The position numbers and the translations under genes are program-made. Shown here in pieces: positions 32,727 through 41,826 of a stretch of DNA of 41,826 nucleotides. The notes under the pieces were generated by a model, which saw nothing but the letters and a program-made list of their open reading frames with translations, was not told the DNA's origin and searched no databases. This DNA comes from Iodobacter sp. BJB302 (GTDB taxonomy: Bacteria; Pseudomonadota; Gammaproteobacteria; Burkholderiales; Chitinibacteraceae): the NCBI RefSeq assembly GCF_002735645.1, contig NZ_PDZG01000042.1, positions 1 to 41,826 on the forward strand, in the 5' to 3' direction. Numbering within the stretch: the first letter of the stretch is position 1; the number at the start of each line of letters is the position of its first letter.

Positions 32727-33497
32727 TTAGCGGGTGGTAAAGCCACCATTGGCAAAAATGGTCTGCCCGTTTACCCACCAGCCTTCGCTGACAAGAAATT
32801 TAATCAAAGGCACGATGTCTTCGATTTCTGTTAAGCCCGATTTATTAAAGGCGCTTAAATCAGCCGATGCTTTTAAGTAAGCCACGGCTTCTGGTGTTTC
32901 TTGGGCATAAAAGAAAGGCGTGTCCATAGGGCCAGGGCCAACGGCGGTAACAGAAATACCACGAGCACCAAATTCTTTGGCAGCAGCGCGGGTAAAGTGC
33001 TCAACAGCGGCCTTGGTGCCTGCATAAGTTGAGTAATAGCCGGTGTAGGCGGCCAGCAGCGAGGTGACAATGGTGCAAATCTTGCCGTTGTCGTTTAAAT
33101 GCTTGCCTGCTTCGCGGATAAAGAAGAACGCGGCCTTGCTGTTGATATTACTCATCTCATCGAATTCTTCTTCGCTGACATCGACAATCGCTTTTTTGAG
33201 CACTTTGCCGACGGTATTGATGGCAATATCCACGCCGCCAAAACGTTTTACAGCTTCATCAAACAAAGCCACGCAGTTGGCCGCTTTGCTTAAGTCGCCC
33301 TGAATTGCAAACGCTTTGCCGCCCGTGGCTTCAATCGCTGCCACGGTCTCTGCAGCCGCCGCTGCTGTTGCATCGCTGTTGTAGTGAACCACAATCGATG
33401 CGCCTTCCGCGGCCAGGGTGCGGCTGATCAGCCCGCCCAGGTTTTTTGCGCCACCGCCGATAACAACGACTTTTCCTGCCAGTGTGTGTTTGGACAT
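32727..33497 (-). CDS. Short-chain dehydrogenase/reductase (SDR)
   Basis: A protein of 256 residues. The Rossmann motif is V-V-I-G-G-G-A-K-N-L-G-G, close to the classical TGxxxGxG but with GGGAKNLGG. N-T-V-G replaces NNAG; T-S-L-L and catalytic Y-A-G-T-K give the Ser-Tyr-Lys set; P-G-P-M-D-T-P-F follows. The His-Tyr-Asn context after strand 2 (V-V-H-Y-N-S) suggests NADP preference. Substrate unknown. It is divergent from a LysR-type regulator, which is the likely controller. Confidence 0.9.
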   Translation of the reverse strand: MSKHTLAGKVVVIGGGAKNLGGLISRTLAAEGASIVVHYNSDATAAAAAETVAAIEATGGKAFAIQGDLSKAANCVALFDEAVKRFGGVDIAINTVGKVLKKAIVDVSEEEFDEMSNINSKAAFFFIREAGKHLNDNGKICTIVTSLLAAYTGYYSTYAGTKAAVEHFTRAAAKEFGARGISVTAVGPGPMDTPFFYAQETPEAVAYLKASADLSAFNKSGLTEIEDIVPLIKFLVSEGWWVNGQTIFANGGFTTR

Positions 33498-33519
33498 TTC
33501 TGCATTCCTTTAAAAAAGA

Positions 33520-33541
33520 GAGCGGGCTGAAATCAGCGCTC
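33520..33541. promoter_or_regulatory. Inverted repeat in the SDR/LysR divergent region
   Basis: GAGCGGGCTGA at the left mirrors TCAGCGCTC at the right around AA, with one extra G. It lies 22 bp upstream of the SDR start and about 95 bp upstream of the LysR-type gene. Dyads at this place are typical LysR-type operators, but the site is only inferred. Confidence 0.35.
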
Positions 33542-33636
33542 AGAAGAAGTGAATGCAGTATGCTGCGCGGCCTCATGGGGATAAATACGGCTAAAATGAA
33601 AACACTATTTTGTCTGGCAAAACAATGGGAGTGCTT

Positions 33637-34554
33637 GTGGATTTAATTCAGGCTATGCGTCTATTTGTGAAAATCAGTGACAGTGGCAGTTTTACCCGCG
33701 CTGCAGAGCTGATGCAGTTGTCCCGCCCGGTGGCTTCAACCACTTTGCAGCAGCTGGAAAGCCATCTGGGCACACGATTACTCAGCAGAACTACCCGCCA
33801 TTTAGAGCTGACAGGCGACGGGCGCAGCTACTATGCGCATTGCCAGCGCCTGCTGGCTGATCTGGATAAAACGGCACAATTGTTTCGTGAATCCGGCCTG
33901 CAGGGCGTATTGCGGATCGATGTGCCCACCCGCATGGCCCGCAGCCTGATTGCACCCCATTTACCCGCGTTTTTTCAGCGTTATCCTGATATTCATATCG
34001 AAATGGGCATGAGTGATCATGTGATTGATTTACTGCGCGAAGGCGTGGATTGCGTGCTGCGGGTAGGCGCTTTGCATGAGGACCGGCTTGTTTCTAAGCG
34101 TCTAGGTTTATTGCCCCAGGGCAATTACGCCAGCCCCGCCTATATCCGGCAATGGGGAAAGCCTCAGTCTCTTGCGGAATTAAGCCAGCATTATATGGTG
34201 GGCTACAGCCGCTCTTTATCCGAGCAAACGGCGTGTTGGGAATATATGGAAAACGGAGAAAACCTTAGCCTTGCGATGCCGGCCAGGATCACGGTTAATA
34301 ATGCTGAAAGCTATCTGGCTTGCGGCCTGGCGGGGCTGGGCTTGATCCAGGTGCCCGCTTATGATGCGGCGCTCTATCTTGCCAGCGGAGAGCTGATTGA
34401 AGTTCTGCCGCAATATCAGGCTGCAGCGCTGCCGGTATCGGTGCTTTACCCTTATCAGCGGCACAGCTCGCAGCGTGTACAGGTTTTTGTAGCGTGGATG
34501 TCGGGCATATTGGCCGGTGAATTAGCCGCAGGGTGTTTTATTCCCGCTGTTTAA
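33637..34554 (+). CDS. LysR family transcriptional regulator
   Basis: A protein of 305 residues. The N-terminal winged helix-turn-helix is D-L-I-Q-A-M-R-L-F-V-K-I, S-G-S-F-T-R-A-A-E-L-M, then L-G-T-R-L-L-S-R-T-T-R; the effector domain spans residues about 90-295. The start is set at GTG 33637, because family members begin exactly here and GGGAG lies four bases upstream. ATG 33625 and ATG 33610 are alternatives. The gene is divergent from the SDR gene, a classic LysR layout for control of its neighbour. Confidence 0.9.
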   Translation: MDLIQAMRLFVKISDSGSFTRAAELMQLSRPVASTTLQQLESHLGTRLLSRTTRHLELTGDGRSYYAHCQRLLADLDKTAQLFRESGLQGVLRIDVPTRMARSLIAPHLPAFFQRYPDIHIEMGMSDHVIDLLREGVDCVLRVGALHEDRLVSKRLGLLPQGNYASPAYIRQWGKPQSLAELSQHYMVGYSRSLSEQTACWEYMENGENLSLAMPARITVNNAESYLACGLAGLGLIQVPAYDAALYLASGELIEVLPQYQAAALPVSVLYPYQRHSSQRVQVFVAWMSGILAGELAAGCFIPAV

Positions 34555-34632
34555 TGGCGCGAGTGCTACATGAAGCAGGCCGGTTAAGGATATAATCGCG
34601 GGTTAATCTATGAACGACTGAGCCTTTTTCCC

Positions 34633-37461
<2,829 letters not shown>

Positions 37462-37470
37462 CATTAACTC

Positions 37471-37498
37471 ACAGGCTGCCTTGTGCAGCCTGTTTTTA
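37471..37498 (+). terminator. Intrinsic terminator after valS
   Basis: ACAGGCTGC (37471-37479) pairs with GCAGCCTGT (37485-37493) over 9 bp, loop CTTGT, followed by TTTTTATTT. Confidence 0.9.
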
Positions 37499-37548
37499 TT
37501 TAAGAGATAGTGGACGTTGTGTTCATTCGTAAGGTTTAAGGAAATAAA

Positions 37549-38010
37549 ATGATTAATAACGATATTTTACGCAGCGTGCGCTATATGCTGGATTTAAGCG
37601 ATGCTCATATTGTGGCGATTGCTAAACTGGCTGATTATGATTTAGCGAAAGAAGATGTTGCGGCTTATTTAAAAAAAGAAGATGAAGAAGGCTATTTGGA
37701 ACTCTGCGATGAAGCAATGGCTTATTTCCTGGATGGCTTGGTATTTCATAAGCGTGGTAAAGATGAAAGCCGCCCGGCTCAGCCTATTGAATTGCCTATG
37801 AGCAATAATATGGTGCTCAAAAAACTGCGCGTGGCTTTTGAATTAAAAGAAGAAGATATGCACAGCATTCTGGCTGCTGCAGGCTTTGATGTATCCAAAC
37901 CAGAATTAAGCGCCTTATTCCGTAAAAAAGATCATAAGCACTATCGCAGCTGTGGCGATCAATTGCTGAGAAACTTTTTGAAAGGTTTGACGCTGCGTTT
38001 GCGTGGTTAA
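37549..38010 (+). CDS. DUF1456 family protein (YehS-like)
   Basis: A protein of 153 residues with the two tandem DUF1456 units of YehS: N-N-D-I-L-R-S-V-R-Y-M-L-D-L near residue 3 and the parallel N-N-M-V-L-K-K-L-R-V-A-F-E-L near residue 87, each followed by a F/Y-L-K-K-E-D or F-R-K-K-D-H motif and L-R-N-F-L-K-G-L. The family is widespread in proteobacteria and has no established function. Confidence 0.9.
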   Translation: MINNDILRSVRYMLDLSDAHIVAIAKLADYDLAKEDVAAYLKKEDEEGYLELCDEAMAYFLDGLVFHKRGKDESRPAQPIELPMSNNMVLKKLRVAFELKEEDMHSILAAAGFDVSKPELSALFRKKDHKHYRSCGDQLLRNFLKGLTLRLRG

Positions 38011-38082
38011 ATCTATTGCGTAGGATGGGTGGAGCCATGGTTTTTATTGCGATACCCGTCTTATACAAACGGTGGTGTCTTC

Positions 38083-38931
38083 ATGCTCACTCTTAATATT
38101 ATCGGCCCCGGTCGTTTGGGTAAATCAATTGCCCGATTAGCCGCGCAGCATTATCAAATCGCCGGGGTTTGCGCCAGCTCACTGGCCAGCAGCAGAGAGG
38201 CGGTGGCTTTTATAGGGGCAGGGCAGGCCTGCGCTGCGCTAGCCGATTTACCTCATGCTGAATTATTTCTATTGGCCGTGCCTGATGGCTTGATCGCAGA
38301 GATGGCGATTGAGCTGGCGGTAAGCGGTGTGGTGCAGGCTGGTAATGTGGTGTTCCATGCCAGCGGTGCTTCTGAAGCCTCTTTACTTCTTCCTTTAAAA
38401 GCAGCTGGCGCATCTATTGCCAGTTTGCATCCGGCTTTTTCTTTTGCTGATCCAGCCATAGCAGTGAGCACTTTTGCGGACACACTTTGCGCCCTAGAGG
38501 GCGATGCAAAAGCGTGTGATGTTTTGTATGACTTTGCGCGAGCCTTAGGCGGAAAGCCTTTTTATTTAGCAGAAGGCGGCAAAGCGGCTTATCACGCCTC
38601 ATTAACCATGGCGGCTAATTATTTGGTTACCCTCGCTGATTTATCTGTTAAAACGGCCGGGCAGGCAGGAATTAGCGAAGAGATTGCTCAGTTATTGATT
38701 CATAATTTAATGCAGCAAACTTTAGGCAATATAAAAAAATTAGGGCCTGCTGCGGCATTAACAGGCCCGATTGTGCGTGGTGATCTGGGCACCATAGATA
38801 AACACCTGAGCGTTTTGAACGATATTAATATCCGGCATTGTTATCAAAGCCTGGGGCTGGCGACAATTAATCTGGCCGGTGACAGGTTGTCTGATGTGCA
38901 GCAACTTGCTCTTTCTCAAAGACTTTCATAA
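38083..38931 (+). CDS. Rossmann-fold DUF2520 protein
   Basis: A protein of 282 residues. N-I-I-G-P-G-R-L-G-K-S opens the NAD(P)-binding domain; a middle F-H-A-S-G-A segment and S-L-H-P-A-F-S-F-A lead into the helical DUF2520 domain (A-A-Y-H-A-S-L-T-M-A-A-N-Y and L-T-G-P-I-V-R-G-D). The family resembles pyrroline-5-carboxylate and ketopantoate reductases, but its substrate is not known. The start ATG 38083 is set by the Rossmann motif; the frame from 38029 adds 18 unrelated residues. Confidence 0.88.
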   Translation: MLTLNIIGPGRLGKSIARLAAQHYQIAGVCASSLASSREAVAFIGAGQACAALADLPHAELFLLAVPDGLIAEMAIELAVSGVVQAGNVVFHASGASEASLLLPLKAAGASIASLHPAFSFADPAIAVSTFADTLCALEGDAKACDVLYDFARALGGKPFYLAEGGKAAYHASLTMAANYLVTLADLSVKTAGQAGISEEIAQLLIHNLMQQTLGNIKKLGPAAALTGPIVRGDLGTIDKHLSVLNDINIRHCYQSLGLATINLAGDRLSDVQQLALSQRLS

Positions 38932-39103
38932 TGTAAACGATGGGCTGGTTTAAAAGTTATTAAACCTTTTAAAAAAGTGAATTGTAATTTTCTCGCCAGA
39001 TTAAGGAAAAGGCCGCTTTCTTCTTGCATTCCTTACAGACTCACCGTATATAAGCAGAAGATGGTTAAGAAAAAAATTCAAAAAGCTTTGGGGAGAATGA
39101 TTG

Positions 39104-40723
39104 ATGTCATTACGTAAAAAAGTATATCTGCTGGCATTTAGTATATTGCTGGCTTTAATCGGCATCATGCTGGTTGGGCTATGGACGATGCGCCAGGCCA
39201 GCAATGACGATAATAGTGCCCGTATCAAACAATTAATGGGCAGCACCTATAACGGCATTGTGCAGCTGGAAAACTTAGCCGCTGCAGGCAAACTTCCCGA
39301 GGCTCAGGCTAAAGAGATTGCCACTCAATTGTTGCGGGAAAATAAATACCATAAGTCTGAATACGTTTATGTGGTGGACGATAAATTAAACTTTGTTGCC
39401 ACGCCGCTTGATCCGCAATTGCACGGCACCAGCTTTAATGATTTTAAAGATGCGGCAGGCAATAGCGTGGGGGCGATTGCTCAGGCGGCACTGGATAAAT
39501 CTGGCGGTGCACTCACTGAATACTGGTGGACATCCAAGCGCGATGGCAAAGTTGTTGATTTACTTTCAGTTGCTCAAAAAACGCCACGCTGGGGCTGGAT
39601 TGTAGGTAATGGAATCAGCTTTGCAGAGGCAGATGCGCGTTTTTGGGGCAATGCCCGCTGGCAGGTTTTGATCTGTCTGGGCGTCGCAGCGATAGTCGCT
39701 GCGATTATGCTGGCTGCCGTGCGTAATTTATTGCGTGATCTGGGCGGCGAGCCCAATGATGTGATGGCTTTGGTGCAGATTGTGGCGGATGGTAATTTGC
39801 AGGCCGACGATCGCCCGGCCAATGTATCTTCACAAAGTATCTATGGCTCAGTGCTGCGGATGCGTAAATCTTTGCGCGATGTGATTTCGCAGCTGTCATC
39901 CGTAGTACATACCCTGCATGCATCCGGCGATGAAATTGTGGCTAAGGCGGAAAGCAGCAATCAGTATGTTGGGGCACAAAGTAAGGCTGCATCAAGAATT
40001 GCTCAAACGGCTGAGGAGTTTACCCATCAGACCCAGCAGGCTGAGCAGCAGGCAAAAACCGCCAAAGGGCAAAGTGAGGCCGCTACAGAGATTTCTGCAC
40101 AGGGCCTTGCCGTGATTTCGGCTGCTGTAGACCGCTTCTCGGAAATTGAACATTCCGTGGGTGAAACTCAAAGCAGTATTGATGATTTGGCACAGCGGGT
40201 AGGCAGTATTTCTGCGGTTATTGCGGTGATCCGTGAGGTGGCTGATCAGACTAATCTGCTGGCCCTGAATGCTGCGATTGAAGCGGCAAGAGCGGGTGAG
40301 CAGGGGCGCGGGTTTGCTGTGGTTGCCGATGAAGTGCGTAAGCTGGCAGAGCGTACCAGTACCGCTACACGCGAAATTGGCGACACCATTAACGCGGTGC
40401 AGGATAGTGGCCAGACCGCCAAATCGCGTATGGATGGTATGGTTGTTCAGCTTAAAGAAGGAATAAAGCAGACTAAGGAAGGCGGCGAAGCAGTTAAAGC
40501 GATCCGGGCAGAATCGGCGGCTACGGCATTGGTAGTTGGTTTGATTGGCGATGCATTGGCGGCGCAGGTGCAATCGAGCCAGGCGATCCGTAATGATGTT
40601 GATGAAGTGGCTAATTTTTCGTCGGGTACTTTAGATGCAGCGCAAAGCACCGTAGCGGTTGCTCAATCCATTAAACAGGTTTCGGATCAGCTGGAAGTTT
40701 TGATTAAACAATTCAGATTGTAA
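39104..40723 (+). CDS. Methyl-accepting chemotaxis protein with single Cache domain
   Basis: A protein of 539 residues. The first TM is about 8-30, then a periplasmic sCache domain (about 40-185; Y-V-Y-V-V-D-D near 87, [16 protein letters not shown]), a second TM (190-210), a short linker with L-G-G-E-P, and the signalling domain with the hairpin tip [18 protein letters not shown]. No C-terminal CheR pentapeptide is present. The Cache domain type often senses small organic acids; the ligand here is unknown. ATG 39104 follows GGGGAGA. Confidence 0.93.
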   Translation: MSLRKKVYLLAFSILLALIGIMLVGLWTMRQASNDDNSARIKQLMGSTYNGIVQLENLAAAGKLPEAQAKEIATQLLRENKYHKSEYVYVVDDKLNFVATPLDPQLHGTSFNDFKDAAGNSVGAIAQAALDKSGGALTEYWWTSKRDGKVVDLLSVAQKTPRWGWIVGNGISFAEADARFWGNARWQVLICLGVAAIVAAIMLAAVRNLLRDLGGEPNDVMALVQIVADGNLQADDRPANVSSQSIYGSVLRMRKSLRDVISQLSSVVHTLHASGDEIVAKAESSNQYVGAQSKAASRIAQTAEEFTHQTQQAEQQAKTAKGQSEAATEISAQGLAVISAAVDRFSEIEHSVGETQSSIDDLAQRVGSISAVIAVIREVADQTNLLALNAAIEAARAGEQGRGFAVVADEVRKLAERTSTATREIGDTINAVQDSGQTAKSRMDGMVVQLKEGIKQTKEGGEAVKAIRAESAATALVVGLIGDALAAQVQSSQAIRNDVDEVANFSSGTLDAAQSTVAVAQSIKQVSDQLEVLIKQFRL

Positions 40724-40740
40724 GCTTGGTTTTCTTCAGC

Positions 40741-40768
40741 AAAGGCCGTGTTGAGCACGGCCTTTTTT
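40741..40768 (+). terminator. Intrinsic terminator after the chemoreceptor
   Basis: AAAGGCCGTG (40741-40750) pairs with CACGGCCTTT (40756-40765) around TTGAG and ends in six T. Confidence 0.92.
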
Positions 40769-40967
40769 GTGTGCGGTAAAAAACAATCAGTAACAAGTAC
40801 TTACAGTAATCATCAGGTGAAAAATACCTCCATGTTAGTGTCGATTTTCACTGCATTTTTTATAAAAAAACGGCAGGATAGCGGCATAGGGCAGTTCTGA
40901 CAGATACCTCAGTTTTTACGCAATGTGCGTGATCAGCCTGCCCACTATATTTTTTTGGAGATGCATG

Positions 40968-41666
40968 ATGTCAGAGCCTAAAACTCATCCGCTATTTTTA
41001 GCTGCGGCCGCTTCGGTGATTTTGGCTTCAGGAGTAGGTATGGCCAATTGGCTGGGCTTTATCGGTAAACCTGCTGCAGAGCCACAGGCCGTTGTTGCAT
41101 CGGCCCCAGCCGTTGCCAGTGCCCCTGTGCTGGCTCTGGTTGCTACGCCAGCGCCCACTGCATTACCCACTGCTGTGCCAACTGCGGCACCCACACCCGC
41201 CCCTGCGCCTGCAATAAAGCCGCATCCAACTCCCAAACCTAAGCCGGTTGTGACCAAGCCTGCGGCTAAACCTGCAGAAGTGGCTCAACCCGATCCAACA
41301 CTGCGACCTTTGCCTCCTAAAGAAATTTGCCGAAGCTGCGGCCGCGTGATTTCGATCCGCTCCGTTGAGAAAAAAGGCGAGGCTTCCGGCGGTGGTGCTG
41401 TTGCTGGCGGCGTTTTGGGTGGGGTAATTGGCCATCAGATTGGTGGCGGTAATGGCCGTACTGTGGCAGAAGTACTGGGGGCTATTGGCGGTGCTGTTGC
41501 CGGCCATCAGGTAGAAAAACAATATCGCAGTGTGACTGTTTATGAAGTACGTGTGTCGTTTGAAGATGAAAGCGAGCGCACTTACAGCTTCCAGGAGCGG
41601 CCACCGTTTAATCAGGGTGATCGTGTACGTACGAGTGGTGACAGCATCGTGCAATCAGGTAATTGA
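40968..41666 (+). CDS. Glycine-zipper envelope protein (YcfJ/17 kDa antigen-like)
   Basis: A protein of 232 residues. One N-terminal hydrophobic anchor (about 9-32) leads to an Ala/Pro-rich linker (about 38-110) with many P-T-P-A and K-P repeats that would span the periplasm. The C-terminal part has C-R-S-C-G-R, then a glycine zipper (A-V-A-G-G-V-L-G-G-V-I-G-H and A-I-G-G-A-V-A-G-H) and a small beta domain. Similar proteins lie in the envelope of proteobacteria. ATG 40968 is seven bases after GGAG; ATG 40965 is possible. The IS end begins 33 bp after the stop. Confidence 0.88.
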   Translation: MSEPKTHPLFLAAAASVILASGVGMANWLGFIGKPAAEPQAVVASAPAVASAPVLALVATPAPTALPTAVPTAAPTPAPAPAIKPHPTPKPKPVVTKPAAKPAEVAQPDPTLRPLPPKEICRSCGRVISIRSVEKKGEASGGGAVAGGVLGGVIGHQIGGGNGRTVAEVLGAIGGAVAGHQVEKQYRSVTVYEVRVSFEDESERTYSFQERPPFNQGDRVRTSGDSIVQSGN

Positions 41667-41706
41667 TCAAACCAAGATTCCAGTAAAAAGCCGCAGCAAT
41701 GAACTG

Positions 41707-41750
41707 CACCCCAAAAGTTGGACACCCGTCCATATTTTTGGGGTGTTTTT
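41707..41750 (+). terminator. Terminator-like hairpin in the IS left end
   Basis: CACCCCAAAA (41707-41716) pairs with TTTTGGGGTG (41736-41745), with an inner GGAC/GTCC pair, followed by TTTTT directly before the orfA ATG. It is the same structure as at 77-120. Confidence 0.5.
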
Positions 41751-41826
41751 ATGTCCAAGTACTCAACGCAATTCAAGCTCTCTGTCGTTCAGCAATATTT
41801 AACTGGCGAAGCGGGTATCAAAACGA
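41751..41826 (+). CDS. IS3-family transposase OrfA, N-terminal fragment
   Basis: ATG 41751 begins MSKYSTQFKLSVV and runs out of the window after 25 codons. It is identical to the fragment at 1-76. The hairpin directly upstream may limit its expression from outside transcripts. Confidence 0.75.
   Translation, partial: MSKYSTQFKLSVVQQYLTGEAGIKT

Larger units (their letters stand above)
41700..41826 (+). mobile_element. Left end of the same IS3-family element, second copy, opposite orientation
   Basis: Identical over all 127 bases to the reverse complement of 1-127. The element edge is at 41700 and reads TGAACTGCACCCC inward. The next base outside differs between the two copies (A at 41699 against G at 128 on opposite strands), so the identity stops at the IS edge. 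Confidence 0.85.

Overview
The window reads as chromosomal DNA of a betaproteobacterium of the order Neisseriales. The family Chromobacteriaceae, and a relative of Iodobacter, is my best guess. This is inferred from gene content and order (divergent rluD/bamD, a tmk-holB-pilZ-tatD block, lptF-lptG facing pepA-holC-valS) and roughly balanced base composition; no database was searched. Most genes are core housekeeping genes.

Layout. Both ends carry the same 127 bp left end of an IS3-family element in opposite orientation, each cut inside its transposase orfA. From left to right: a small membrane protein; cstA-type transporter with its YbdD partner (minus); rluD-pgeF-ZIP transporter (minus); bamD (plus), whose start codon abuts that of rluD; a four-gene tRNA cluster (Ala-GGC, Glu-TTC, Arg-ACG, Glu-TTC) behind a near-consensus promoter; tmk-holB-pilZ, then tatD and a PhnP-like metallo-hydrolase; a small exported protein; a minus-strand operon of ECF sigma factor, zinc anti-sigma factor, DUF2282 precursor peptide, DUF692 (MNIO) enzyme, DUF2063 partner and DoxX protein, which is a bufferin-type copper peptide pathway; TfoX_C protein and rlmJ; a polysaccharide block (flippase, GT2, GT4); an OLD-family ATPase-TOPRIM nuclease; an exported protein; an orphan hybrid histidine kinase; galE; lptG and lptF facing pepA; holC with an overlapping acidic protein; an exported NTF2-like protein; an SDR/LysR divergent pair; valS; YehS-type and DUF2520 proteins; a Cache-type chemoreceptor; and a glycine-zipper envelope protein.

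Working units. The sigma/anti-sigma/bufferin operon is the most interesting system: a regulated periplasmic peptide whose cysteines are probably modified by the DUF692/DUF2063 pair to bind metal. Its anti-sigma gene is only 58 codons, and the sigma/anti-sigma junction carries a diverged duplication with remnants of both genes. LptF/LptG, BamD, GalE, the flippase and the glycosyltransferases all concern the outer membrane and surface glycans.

Repeats. A dispersed hairpin repeat of about 125-130 bp (arms rich in CACAGAG/CACGGAG, ends AAACCCAAA and TTTGGGTTT) occurs in four full or nearly full copies plus fragments between 9.2 and 22.5 kb. It fills every gap of the flippase-GT2-GT4-rlmJ run and supplies the last codons and stop of at least one glycosyltransferase.
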